From assembly GCF_003590145.2 (NCBI RefSeq), contig NZ_CP060436.1, positions 3,550,501 to 3,614,500 of the forward strand: 64,000 nucleotides of DNA, in the 5' to 3' direction. The notes below the pieces were generated by a model. It had not been told where the DNA came from and ran no database searches. It worked only from the letters and a program-made list of their open reading frames with translations. A program made the translations under genes and the position numbers. Origin of the DNA: Pseudooceanicola algae. GTDB taxonomy: Bacteria > Pseudomonadota > Alphaproteobacteria > Rhodobacterales > Rhodobacteraceae. Positions 23,838 through 32,184 of this stretch are shown here, piece by piece. Every line of letters starts with the position of its first letter. The stretch's first letter is position 1.

Positions 23838-24547
23838 TCCTGTCGTCCTTTGGCCGCGCCCTTGGCCAGATCGGAGACCCCCGGTTCCGCCGTGTCCTGT
23901 TCCTGGGCATCGGGTTGACCATTGCGCTGCTGATCGCGGTGACGGCTGCGGTCATGTGGGGGCTGGGTTGGCTGGTGGGCGAAGATGCCTCGCTGCCCTG
24001 GATTGGCAATCTGCGCTGGCTTGATGATGCGGCCAGCGTCGGGGGCTTCTTTGCCATGTCGGTGCTGTCGGTCTTCCTGATGGTGCCGGTCGCCTCGGCG
24101 ATCAGTTCGCTGTTCCTCGAAGAGGTCGCGGATGCGGTCGAGGACGAACATTACCCCTGGCTGCCCGATGTTCCGGGCACGCCGATCGTCGACACGGTGA
24201 TCGACACACTGGGCTTCACCGGGGTGCTGATCCTGGCCAATGTCCTGGCGCTGATCCTGTACCTGATCTTTGCGCCTCTGGCGCCGCTGATCTTCTGGGG
24301 GATGAACGGGTTTCTGTTGGGGCGGGAATATTTCACCCTTGCCGCCATGCGCCGCGAAGGGCGCGAAGGGGCCCGGCGGATGCGCGGGCGCCACATGGCA
24401 ACGATCTGGGCCGCCGGTATCCTGATGGCGATCCCGCTGACCGTGCCCTTCCTGAACCTGGTGATCCCAATTCTGGGCGCGGCAACCTTTACCCATATCT
24501 ACAATGGTATCGCCGCCGATCACCGGGCCGACCCGCAAGGGGCCTGA
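23822..24547 (+). CDS. EI24-domain (CysZ-like) membrane protein
   Basis: A 241-residue protein with about four hydrophobic segments (LGIGLTIALLIAVTAAVMW, FFAMSVLSVFLMVPVASAISSLF in two helices, GVLILANVLALILYLIF, GILMAIPLTVPFLNLV). The EI24 signature region FWGMNGFLLGREYF is visible. CysZ relatives take up sulfate, but a non-transport role is equally possible here. It overlaps the nitroreductase gene by 16 bases. Confidence 0.85.
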   Translation: MDFGLILSSFGRALGQIGDPRFRRVLFLGIGLTIALLIAVTAAVMWGLGWLVGEDASLPWIGNLRWLDDAASVGGFFAMSVLSVFLMVPVASAISSLFLEEVADAVEDEHYPWLPDVPGTPIVDTVIDTLGFTGVLILANVLALILYLIFAPLAPLIFWGMNGFLLGREYFTLAAMRREGREGARRMRGRHMATIWAAGILMAIPLTVPFLNLVIPILGAATFTHIYNGIAADHRADPQGA

Positions 24548-24590
24548 GCGACCCGCCGGGCCGCCGCGCTGCGCCCCGGTGCCTGCCTTG

Positions 24591-24887
24591 CTAGCAGGTC
24601 GAGGTGTAAAGGCAGCCTTCCGGGCCCATCCGGTGGAAGAAATCCAGATCCGCCACGGTGACCCAGCCCGACAGGATGATTCCCGCCACGATGGCGAAAA
24701 GCACGGTGGTGATGCCGGTGGTGATCCAGATCTTGATCTTCAGATAATGATGTTCCGGCGCGCCTGATTGAGTGCCGGGCGTCACCTTGCCCATGTCCTG
24801 CTGGGTGCGCAGCCGCACCGGCACCACGCAAAGCAGGGTCAGCCACCAGATGACGGCGTATAGAACGATGGCCGATGTAATGCCCAT
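24591..24887 (-). CDS. DUF1467 small membrane protein
   Basis: A 98-residue protein with two transmembrane helices (SAIVLYAVIWWLTLLCVV and WITTGITTVLFAIVAGIILSGW) and the family loop PVRLRTQQDMGKVTPGTQSG. It sits in the inner membrane; the function is unknown. Its ATG overlaps the epimerase stop codon (TGATG), a pairing conserved across Rhodobacterales and many alphaproteobacteria. Confidence 0.9.
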   Translation of the reverse strand: MGITSAIVLYAVIWWLTLLCVVPVRLRTQQDMGKVTPGTQSGAPEHHYLKIKIWITTGITTVLFAIVAGIILSGWVTVADLDFFHRMGPEGCLYTSTC

Positions 24888-25291
24888 CAGACTTGCTCCA
24901 ATTCGACAAGGCAGCCGTTGAAATCCTTCGGATGCAGGAACAGAACCGGCTTGCCATGGGCACCGATCTTCGGCTCTCCGCTGCCCAGCACGCGGGCGCC
25001 GCTTTCCACCAGTTTATCGCGGGCGGCCAGGATATCTTCGACCTCGTAGCAGACATGGTGGATGCCGCCGGCCGGGTTCTTGTCGAGGAAGCCGCGGATC
25101 GGGCTGTCGGGACCCAGCGGATAGAGCAGCTCGATCTTGGTATTGGGCAGGGTGATGAAGACCACGGTCACCCCATGATCCGGCTCGTCCTGAGGCGCGC
25201 CGACGTCCGCGCCAAGCGTGTCGCGGTATTGCGCCGCTGCCGCGTCGAGATCCGGCACGGCGATGGCCAGGTGGTTCAGTCGTCCGATCAT
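24887..25291 (-). CDS. mce: Methylmalonyl-CoA epimerase
   Basis: A 134-residue vicinal-oxygen-chelate enzyme interconverting (2R)- and (2S)-methylmalonyl-CoA in propionyl-CoA catabolism. Metal ligands fit RLNHLAIAVPDL (His), GGIHHVCYEVEDI (His) and CLVELEQV (Glu). ATG 25291 (MIGRLNHLAIA) is the family start; the upstream reading to 25375 is not conserved in kind. It is coupled to the DUF1467 gene. The mutase chaperone meaB lies about 14 kb away. Confidence 0.93.
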   Translation of the reverse strand: MIGRLNHLAIAVPDLDAAAAQYRDTLGADVGAPQDEPDHGVTVVFITLPNTKIELLYPLGPDSPIRGFLDKNPAGGIHHVCYEVEDILAARDKLVESGARVLGSGEPKIGAHGKPVLFLHPKDFNGCLVELEQV

Positions 25292-25411
25292 GTGTCCATC
25301 CAGGTGATTCTTCCCCGAAGCAGATCCTAGCACAGGGGCCGCCCCCGCCGTAAGCGAGCCCGCCAGCGACCCCACGCCGCAAGGGGCGGCGGGTCACGGG
25401 GATGGCAGCGA

Positions 25412-25426
25412 TTAACGATGCATTAG
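25412..25426 (+). promoter_or_regulatory. Possible CtrA-like box upstream of the response regulator
   Basis: TTAA-N7-TTAG (25412-25426) differs by one base from the alphaproteobacterial CtrA consensus TTAA-N7-TTAA. It lies 65 bp before the response-regulator ATG. Such a short motif can arise by chance. Confidence 0.3.
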
Positions 25427-25490
25427 CCAGGCTGACCTAGGCTTTCCCTGTCGCCGAATGCGAATCCCCCTCAGCTATCGAGGACAGAAA

Positions 25491-26198
25491 ATGGACCCTC
25501 TTGAAACGCTTGCTGCGCCGACTGCCAGCCGCCCGATGCTCGGGATGACCGTGCTGGTGGTGGAAGACAGCCTTTATGCCTCAGAAGCCCTGCGATTGCT
25601 CTGTCTGCGCTCCGGCGCCAGAATCAGGCGGGCCGATTGCCTGCGCTCGGCGCGACGACATCTGCAGGTTTACCGCCCCTCGGCGCTGATCGTGGACCTG
25701 GGCCTGCCGGACGGCTCGGGGGCTGAGCTGATACAGGACCTCTCCCGTGCCACGCCCAAGGTCAGCGTCATCGCGGCGGTTTCGGGTGATCCCGGTGCCG
25801 AGGACCTGGCGATGGCGGCGGGGGCGGATTGCTTCATGTCCAAGCCGCTGACCAGCATCGCAAAATTCCAGACCACGATATTGGCGCATATGCCGCCAGA
25901 GTATCGTCTGACCGGACCGCGCCCAATTCGCGATGACCAGGTTGAACCGGATCCAATCGCCTATCTCGACGATGTGGCCCATGCGGCCGAAATCCTGCCG
26001 GATGCCGGGCAGGAGGAGGTGCTGAGTTATCTGGTGCAATTTGTCAGAGGCATCGCGCATTGCGCCGATGATGCGGCGCTTCTTGCGGCAATTGGCCGGC
26101 TGGAACGTGCGCGCAAGGGGGATCTGTCGCTGCGGTCCGAACTGGCCGCACTTGGCGGCGTCCTGCAGGAACGGGTCGGCAGCCGGTTGGCGATCTGA
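25491..26198 (+). CDS. Orphan response regulator with N-terminal receiver domain
   Basis: About 235 residues from ATG 25491 (GAGGA 7 bases upstream); 25458 is an alternative. The receiver domain spans about residues 18-130: VLVVEDSLYASEA holds the acidic pocket, LIVDLGLPDGSGAEL the phosphorylated Asp and FMSKPL the conserved Lys. The C-terminal ~100 residues are helical (VLSYLVQFVRGIAHCADD) and match no DNA-binding domain I recognise; a phosphotransfer or protein-interaction role is possible. No histidine kinase gene is adjacent. Confidence 0.82.
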   Translation: MDPLETLAAPTASRPMLGMTVLVVEDSLYASEALRLLCLRSGARIRRADCLRSARRHLQVYRPSALIVDLGLPDGSGAELIQDLSRATPKVSVIAAVSGDPGAEDLAMAAGADCFMSKPLTSIAKFQTTILAHMPPEYRLTGPRPIRDDQVEPDPIAYLDDVAHAAEILPDAGQEEVLSYLVQFVRGIAHCADDAALLAAIGRLERARKGDLSLRSELAALGGVLQERVGSRLAI

Positions 26199-26226
26199 CA
26201 GGGCGGCCTTTCGCGCAAACGGCATT

Positions 26227-26256
26227 GCCCCCGGCTGCCATTTGACAACCGGGGGC
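26227..26256. terminator. Hairpin between convergent genes
   Basis: Perfect 8-base arms GCCCCCGG (26227-26234) and CCGGGGGC (26249-26256) lie between the response regulator and wrbA, whose 3' ends face each other. There is no long T run, so it may act weakly in both directions. Confidence 0.6.
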
Positions 26257-26269
26257 AGGTCTGGCGGGG

Positions 26270-26881
26270 TCAGGCGGTTTCGATCGACGGCGCCGCGATC
26301 CGGGCGGTCACATCGACCAGGCGTTTGGCCTGATGGGCGACGGCGGCCTTGCCAGCCTCGTTGAATTCACCGGCCTTGGCGGAGAAACCATAAGGATTGC
26401 CACCGGCGGCCCCGATTGATTCATCCGTATAGCCCGGTGCCACGATGATCGCGCCCCAGTGCATCAGGGTCGGGTAGAAACCGAGCAGGGTGCCTTCCAT
26501 CCCGCCATGCAGGTTCCCGGCCGAGGTCGTGGCCGTGATCGTCTTGTTGATCAGCTTGCCCTGGCCCCAGACACCGCCAAGGGTGTCGATGAAGGCGCGT
26601 ACCTGGCTGGGTGCCGCGCCGAAACGGGTTGGAAAGCTGAAGAAATACCCATCGGCCCAGGCCATGTCATCGGGCGTGACGACGGGCAGATCCTGCACCT
26701 TTTCGGCCTGCGCCTTCCAGGCGTCCTGGGTGTCGATGACGGCTTGCGGCGCGGTTTCCGCGACCCGCAGCAGGCGGACCTCGGCGCCGGCTCCGCGGGC
26801 GGCGCGGGCGGCTTCTTCGGCGACGGCGTGGTTGGTGCCATAGGTGGAATAGAAGATGACGGCGATCTTGGGCGTGCTCAT
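26270..26881 (-). CDS. wrbA: NAD(P)H:quinone oxidoreductase WrbA
   Basis: A 203-residue flavodoxin-fold enzyme that reduces quinones by two electrons and protects against redox stress. The FMN phosphate loop [18 protein letters not shown] is at the N-terminus, [18 protein letters not shown] and [16 protein letters not shown] are family signatures. ATG 26881 ([13 protein letters not shown]) has GGAGCC 6 bases upstream; the longer reading to 27142 adds unrelated sequence. Confidence 0.94.
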   Translation of the reverse strand: MSTPKIAVIFYSTYGTNHAVAEEAARAARGAGAEVRLLRVAETAPQAVIDTQDAWKAQAEKVQDLPVVTPDDMAWADGYFFSFPTRFGAAPSQVRAFIDTLGGVWGQGKLINKTITATTSAGNLHGGMEGTLLGFYPTLMHWGAIIVAPGYTDESIGAAGGNPYGFSAKAGEFNEAGKAAVAHQAKRLVDVTARIAAPSIETA

Positions 26882-26994
26882 GAGGGCTCCGTTCTGCATT
26901 TCATGCGTTTCGAATTGCCCCGAAGCTAGTCCGGTCACGGTGATCTGACGATTGGCGCTGGCGCATGTCATCTGTGCGTGCCCGCACGAAACCA

Positions 26995-27546
26995 CTAGCG
27001 GAATGCCGGACCGTGCGCCCAAACCGTCAACGAAACGCGCTCTCCTTCCGTCACGGGTGTGACCCTGTGCAGCGCGAAAGAGGGGAACAGCACCGCCGTC
27101 CCCGGCTCCAGCGGTGCCGAGCGGATATGCGAATCTATCCACATTTCCAGCGTCCCGCCGGCATAGGCACCAGAGTCCGCAAGTTGCGTGACCAGCGTCA
27201 GCTTGCGTCGCGCGGCCAGGGGGCCGCCGCCGATATCCGCGTGCCAGTCGAAATGCCCCTGCCGGTCGGCGCCATAGCGCGCCAGCTGCGGGCTTTCGGC
27301 GAAATCCTGCAGGTCGAAATCAAAGGTCTCGCGGTTGGCCACCCGCACGAGGTCGATCAGCCGGTCCATGACCCAGCCGGTGTCGGGCACATCGTCCAGC
27401 CAGACCAGTTCGGCGCGCCGCATGTTGTGGTCGCGGGTCTGCCCGACAAGGCCGGCGTCCCGTGCGGGTGCCTCGTGGGCAATGCTGCGCAGGGTCGCGC
27501 ATTCGGTGGGGGAAAAGGCGTCGGGGACGATATGCAGGGCGATCAT
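26995..27546 (-). CDS. 2OG-Fe(II) oxygenase (PKHD-type prolyl hydroxylase-like)
   Basis: A 183-residue double-stranded beta-helix dioxygenase. The iron triad is [10 protein letters not shown] (His-x-Asp) and [17 protein letters not shown] (distal His), with the Arg in GERVSL placed to bind 2-oxoglutarate. These enzymes hydroxylate protein or small-molecule substrates; which one is unknown. ATG 27546 ([16 protein letters not shown]) is chosen; the earlier in-frame ATG at 27681 adds a basic stretch of unlikely origin. Confidence 0.87.
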   Translation of the reverse strand: MIALHIVPDAFSPTECATLRSIAHEAPARDAGLVGQTRDHNMRRAELVWLDDVPDTGWVMDRLIDLVRVANRETFDFDLQDFAESPQLARYGADRQGHFDWHADIGGGPLAARRKLTLVTQLADSGAYAGGTLEMWIDSHIRSAPLEPGTAVLFPSFALHRVTPVTEGERVSLTVWAHGPAFR

Positions 27547-27735
27547 CGCGGGGGGGATCCTTGGCAGCGCGCCGCGCGAAAGGGCGGGGCAAGGCCCCGT
27601 CCGCCGCGGCGGGAGACTGCGCTTAGACCGGATCGGGCGGTCCCGCTGCGGAAATTGCGACGCCCTGTGTGTCGCATTCATGCTGCTTTACCCACGGGCG
27701 GGCGTCGTTCAGATCACCGTCCGAACGCGGCAGGC

Positions 27736-29394
27736 CTAGCCGGGATCGCGCCAGCGGTTGGCAATCGGGTAGCGGCGATCCAGCCAGAAGGCGCGCTTGG
27801 TCAGCCGGGTGCCCGGAGCGGACTGAAAGCGCTTGTACTCACTCAGGTAAATCAGCCGTTCGATCTTTTTGGCGTCGTCGTGATCATAGCCCGCCGCGAC
27901 ACAATCCGCGATAGACCCGTCCTGATCCACCAGCAGATCCAGAATACCGTCCAGTACTGGATAATCGGGAAGGGAATCGCTGTCCTTCTGGTCCGGGCGC
28001 AGCTCTGCCGAGGGGGGCTTGGTGATGATCCGCTCGGGGATGACGGCGCCTGCGGGGCCGGCCATCCAGGGCCGGTGATTGGCATTGCGCCAGCGGCATT
28101 GTTCAAAGACCCGCGTCTTGTAGAGATCCTTGATCGGGTTGTAGCCGCCTGCCATGTCGCCATAGATCGTGGCATAACCGACCGCGACCTCGGACTTGTT
28201 GCCGGTGGTCAGCAGCATTTCCCCGAACTTGTTCGACATGGCCATCAAAAGCAGCCCGCGCAGGCGGGACTGGATGTTTTCCTCGGTCAGGTCGGGGTCA
28301 TGGCCTTCGAACAACGGCGCCAGGGTCTCGGTCACCGCATCGCGCCCCTTCGAGATCGGGACGTTGTCGAGCCGCGTGCCAAGGGCGCGGGCCAGCGCCT
28401 CGGCATCCTCGAGCGATTCGGGCGAGGTATATTCCGAGGGCAGCATGACGCAGCGCACATTCTGCGGGCCAAGCGCATCGGCGGCGATGGTCGCCACGAT
28501 GGCGGAATCGATCCCGCCCGACAGCCCCAGAAGCACCTTTCTGAAGCCGGTCTTGGCGCAGTAGTCGCGCAAGGATTCGACCATGGCGCGATAATCCTGC
28601 TCCCAGGTGTCGGGCACCGGCGCGAAATCGCCGGTCGCGATGCGCCAGCCGTCGGGGCCGCGTTCCAGGTCGATCTGGGCCAGACCTTCGTCGAAGACCG
28701 GCATGTGAAAGGCCAGCTTGCCGCCGGGGTTCAGGCCAAAGCTGCCGCCGTCAAAGACCTGATCGTCCTGACCACCCACCATGTTGAGGTAGATCAGCGG
28801 CAGGCCGGTTTCGACCACGCGGGACACCATGTGGTTGTAGCGGGTCTCCAGCTTGCCCCGGTAATAGGGCGATCCGTTCGGCACCAGCAGGAATTCCGCG
28901 CCGGTTTCGGCCAGGGTCTCGGCCACTTCGGGGTGCCAGGCGTCTTCGCAGATCGGCGAGCCGATCCGGGTATTGCCGACCGCATAGGGGCCGCCAAGCG
29001 CGCCGCTGTCATAAAGCCGTACCTCGTCGAACACGGTTTCATTCGGCAGATCGTGCTTCAGCACCCGCGAAACGACCCGACCACCGCGACAGATATGATA
29101 GGCGTTATATAGCGAGGCACCCTCGATCCAGGGGCCGCCGATGGCCAGTGTCGGCCCATCGGCGCATTGCGCGGCCAGGGCGTCGATCGCGGCGATGGCG
29201 GTCTGGTGGAAGACCGGCTTTTCGACCAGATCCTGCGTGTTGTAGCCGGTGATGAACATCTCGGGCAGGGCGACCAGGTCGGCGCCTGCCTCGCGGCCGG
29301 ACTGCCAGGCGGCAAAAGCCTTGGCGGCATTGCCTTCGATATCCCCGACGCTGGGGTTGAGCTGGGCCAGGGTAATGCGGAACCGGTCTGCCAT
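27736..29394 (-). CDS. nadE: Glutamine-dependent NAD+ synthetase
   Basis: A 552-residue two-domain enzyme making NAD+ from deamido-NAD+, ATP and glutamine. The N-terminal nitrilase/glutaminase domain shows Glu in VALPEMFITGY and the nucleophilic Cys in IGSPICEDAWHPE; the C-terminal synthetase domain has the P-loop LGLSGGIDSAIVA. ATG 29394 (MADRFRITLAQLNP) has GAAGGGAAG upstream; the longer reading to 29673 is not supported. The gene is divergent from the MORN protein gene. Confidence 0.96.
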   Translation of the reverse strand: MADRFRITLAQLNPSVGDIEGNAAKAFAAWQSGREAGADLVALPEMFITGYNTQDLVEKPVFHQTAIAAIDALAAQCADGPTLAIGGPWIEGASLYNAYHICRGGRVVSRVLKHDLPNETVFDEVRLYDSGALGGPYAVGNTRIGSPICEDAWHPEVAETLAETGAEFLLVPNGSPYYRGKLETRYNHMVSRVVETGLPLIYLNMVGGQDDQVFDGGSFGLNPGGKLAFHMPVFDEGLAQIDLERGPDGWRIATGDFAPVPDTWEQDYRAMVESLRDYCAKTGFRKVLLGLSGGIDSAIVATIAADALGPQNVRCVMLPSEYTSPESLEDAEALARALGTRLDNVPISKGRDAVTETLAPLFEGHDPDLTEENIQSRLRGLLLMAMSNKFGEMLLTTGNKSEVAVGYATIYGDMAGGYNPIKDLYKTRVFEQCRWRNANHRPWMAGPAGAVIPERIITKPPSAELRPDQKDSDSLPDYPVLDGILDLLVDQDGSIADCVAAGYDHDDAKKIERLIYLSEYKRFQSAPGTRLTKRAFWLDRRYPIANRWRDPG

Positions 29395-29572
29395 GGGCTT
29401 CCCTTCTTCGGGCTTTCCTCGGGTTTCCGTCTGCTTAGCGGCCCCGGGCCACAAGGGAAAGGCGATTTGGCGAAACCCGTTGCCCCGGCTTTTCGCCTCG
29501 CATAGGTTTTCGGCCAGACGGGCAAGCTCGGACCGCGGGTCCAGCCAGCCTTTTGGGCTGACGGGAGGCATG

Positions 29573-31060
29573 ATGGCACGGAAGCGGTTGATCCTGGGTG
29601 CGGTGGCGACATTGCTTGCGCTTGCCCCGGTGCTGGAAACGGCGCGGGCGCAGGACAGTGGCGTCCGCACCAAGCAATACGAAGACGGCGGCGTCTATGA
29701 AGGCCAGTTCCAGGGCGGGCTTCAGCATGGGCAGGGCAGCTATCGCCTGCCCAATGGCTATGAATATACCGGGGAATGGGTCGAAGGCGAAATTCGCGGC
29801 GAAGGCCGCGCGCGCTTCCCCAATGGCTCGGTCTACGAGGGCCAGTTCGCCAAGGGCAAACCCGAAGGGCTGGGCAAGATCACCTTTGCCGATGGCGGCA
29901 CCTACGAAGGCACCTGGGAGGACGGCAAGATCACCGGCTCCGGCATCGCCGCCTATGCCAATGGCACCCGCTACGAGGGCAGTTTCCTGAATGCCAAGCA
30001 TCACGGCAAGGGCCGGATGGAGATGGCGGACGGCTACGCCTACGAAGGCGATTGGGTCAACGGCATCAAGGAAGGCAGCGGCAAGATCACCTTCCCCGAC
30101 GGGGCGACCTACGAAGGGGAGCTGCGCGGTGGGGAACGGCAGGGCGAAGGCAGCCTGATCCTGCCCGATGGTTTCCGCTATTCCGGCGACTGGGATCAGG
30201 GCCGGATGACAGGCAAGGGCAAGCTGACACAGCCCAACGGCGATATCTACGAAGGCGATCTTGTCGATGGTGTCCGTCAGGGCCAGGGCCGCGTCACCTA
30301 TGCCAATGGCGACATCTACGAAGGCGGCTTTGACGCCGACACGCGCGATGGCGATGGCCGGTTCACCGGCGCTGATGGCTATCGCTATGCCGGGGTCTGG
30401 AGCGACGACAAGATCGCCGGGCAGGGCGAGGTGACCTTCCCCGATGGCTCCGTCTATGTCGGAGAGATGGCCGATGGGCTGGCCGATGGGACGGGCAAGA
30501 TTACCTATCCGGACGGCGCGACCTATGAAGGCGGCTGGAGCGGCGGCGTGATCGAAGGCGACGGCAAGGCGACCTTCCCCAATGGCGTGACCTACACCGG
30601 CCATTTCAGCGCGGCACAGAATGACGGCTACGGCGTGCTGACCCATGCGGATGGCTATCGCTACGAAGGCGATTGGGTCGCGGGCCAGCGTCAGGGTCAG
30701 GGCCGGGCGGTCTTTCCCGGCGGGATGATCTACGAAGGCGGTTTTGTCGACGGGCTGCGCGAAGGTCAGGGCAAGATCACGATGCCCGACGGCTTCACCT
30801 ACGACGGCGGCTGGAAGGCCGGTGAGATGACCGGAGAGGGCATCGCAACCTACGCCAATGGCGACGTCTACGAAGGCAGTTTCGATCAGGGCCGCCGCCA
30901 TGGGCAGGGCACCCTGACCTATGCCACCGGCGAAATCGCCTCGGGGCGCTGGGTGAACGGGGCGCTGGATGTGCCGGAAGAGGATCCTGATGCCGCCGCC
31001 GAAAGCGAAGCGGTTCCGGAGGATGCAACCGACCCCGAAGCGGGCGCGGCGACTGAATAG
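29573..31060 (+). CDS. Exported protein of about 18 MORN repeats
   Basis: About 495 residues. A signal peptide (MARKRLILGAVATLLALAPVLETARA, cut before QD) is followed by at least 18 consecutive 23-residue MORN units of the type YxGxWxxGxxxGxGxxxxxxG, from about residue 36 to 460, with a nineteenth partial unit and an acidic Pro/Glu/Ala-rich tail (about 35 residues). The 69-bp period is obvious in the DNA. MORN arrays form flat beta-hairpin surfaces that bind lipids or proteins; bacterial exported versions are poorly studied. The second ATG of the pair (29570, 29573) is better spaced from GGGAGG. It is divergent from nadE. Confidence 0.85.
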   Translation: MARKRLILGAVATLLALAPVLETARAQDSGVRTKQYEDGGVYEGQFQGGLQHGQGSYRLPNGYEYTGEWVEGEIRGEGRARFPNGSVYEGQFAKGKPEGLGKITFADGGTYEGTWEDGKITGSGIAAYANGTRYEGSFLNAKHHGKGRMEMADGYAYEGDWVNGIKEGSGKITFPDGATYEGELRGGERQGEGSLILPDGFRYSGDWDQGRMTGKGKLTQPNGDIYEGDLVDGVRQGQGRVTYANGDIYEGGFDADTRDGDGRFTGADGYRYAGVWSDDKIAGQGEVTFPDGSVYVGEMADGLADGTGKITYPDGATYEGGWSGGVIEGDGKATFPNGVTYTGHFSAAQNDGYGVLTHADGYRYEGDWVAGQRQGQGRAVFPGGMIYEGGFVDGLREGQGKITMPDGFTYDGGWKAGEMTGEGIATYANGDVYEGSFDQGRRHGQGTLTYATGEIASGRWVNGALDVPEEDPDAAAESEAVPEDATDPEAGAATE

Positions 31061-31099
31061 TCGTCGGCCGGGACGAAGTTTGAACATCCATAGACGAAA

Positions 31100-31125
31100 A
31101 AGGCCGGGGAATCGCCCCCGGCCTT
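31100..31125. terminator. Bidirectional intrinsic terminator
   Basis: Arms AAGGCCGGGG (31100-31109) and CCCCGGCCTT (31116-31125) pair perfectly around a 6-base loop. They separate the convergent MORN gene and yebC. Confidence 0.85.
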
Positions 31126-31152
31126 GTCAGTCTGTCTGCCTGTCAGGTCGGA

Positions 31153-31893
31153 TCAGAGCTGTTCCATCACCGCATCATCGGCTTCGAAGTTCGCCGTGAC
31201 GCGTTGCACGTCATCGTCGTCTTCCAGCGCGTCGATCAGCTTCATCAGCTTCTGCATGCCTTCAAGGTCCATCTCGGTCGAGGTGGTGGGCTTCCAGACC
31301 AGCTTGGTCGAATCGCTTTCGCCAAGCGCCTCTTCCAGAGCCGTGGCGACATCGTTCAGATCCGTGTCCGCGCACCAGATGACATGGCCGTCTTCCGAGC
31401 TTTCGACATCTTCGGCGCCGGCTTCGATCGCGGCCATCATGACCGTATCCGCATCTCCGACCGAGGCCGGATAGACCACTTCGCCCTTGCGATCGAACAT
31501 GAAGGCGACCGACCCGGTTTCCCCCAGGTTGCCGCCGTTCTTGGAAAAGGTCGAGCGAACGCTGGATGCGGTCCGGTTGCGGTTGTCGGTCATCGCCTCG
31601 ACGATGACAGCCACACCGTTCGGGCCGTAGCCTTCGTAGCGGATCTCTTCGTAGTCATCGCCATCGCCAGCCTGCGATTTCTTGATCGCGCGGTCGATCA
31701 CGTCCTTGGAGACGGATTGCGACTTGGCTTCCTTGACTGCCATCCGCAGGCGCGGGTTCTTGTCGGGGTCCGGATCGCCCATTTTTGCGGCGACCGTGAT
31801 CTCCTTGGAGAGTTTCGAGAACAGCTTCGACCGGGCGGCGTCTTGCCGCCCCTTGCGGTGCTGGATGTTCGCCCATTTTGAGTGGCCGGCCAT
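31153..31893 (-). CDS. yebC: YebC/PmpR-family (TACO1) protein
   Basis: A 246-residue cytosolic protein with the family start [33 protein letters not shown], and the central [15 protein letters not shown]. Family members were described as DNA-binding regulators and, more recently, as translation factors acting on difficult sequence stretches; which applies here is not known. ATG 31893 is the clear family start. It is convergent with the MORN gene. Confidence 0.93.
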   Translation of the reverse strand: MAGHSKWANIQHRKGRQDAARSKLFSKLSKEITVAAKMGDPDPDKNPRLRMAVKEAKSQSVSKDVIDRAIKKSQAGDGDDYEEIRYEGYGPNGVAVIVEAMTDNRNRTASSVRSTFSKNGGNLGETGSVAFMFDRKGEVVYPASVGDADTVMMAAIEAGAEDVESSEDGHVIWCADTDLNDVATALEEALGESDSTKLVWKPTTSTEMDLEGMQKLMKLIDALEDDDDVQRVTANFEADDAVMEQL

Positions 31894-32184
31894 CAGGGCC
31901 TCCTGATCGTGTAAGAATTGCGTCGCGTCCCTATACGGCAGCAGGGGCCTTACCTGCAAGGGTGCCTGCAAATCCTGCAGGGGGATGGGGCGTGGTCGGG
32001 CTGGTTGAAGCCGGGATTTCGTTCATCAGGGGGCATCGGGAGGTCGTTCCGCCCGCAGTGCCGCCGACGCGGGCGCGGGCGGCGGTCCTGCCCGGACCAG
32101 GCTTGCGGCAGGGGGCCTTTACGGAAAGACGCGCCGGCCACGATATTCACGTGACCTTCGCCTTGCGCGCGCTACTGTCCGGCA

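Noticed and set aside
26965-29112. 715-codon plus-strand ORF opposite nadE and the 2OG oxygenase
   Set aside because: It runs antisense over two well supported genes and their intergenic space, and has no family features.
29660-30960. 69-bp periodic repeat as a possible CRISPR-like array
   Set aside because: The period is in frame and encodes MORN units; there are no constant repeats with unique spacers and no cas genes.
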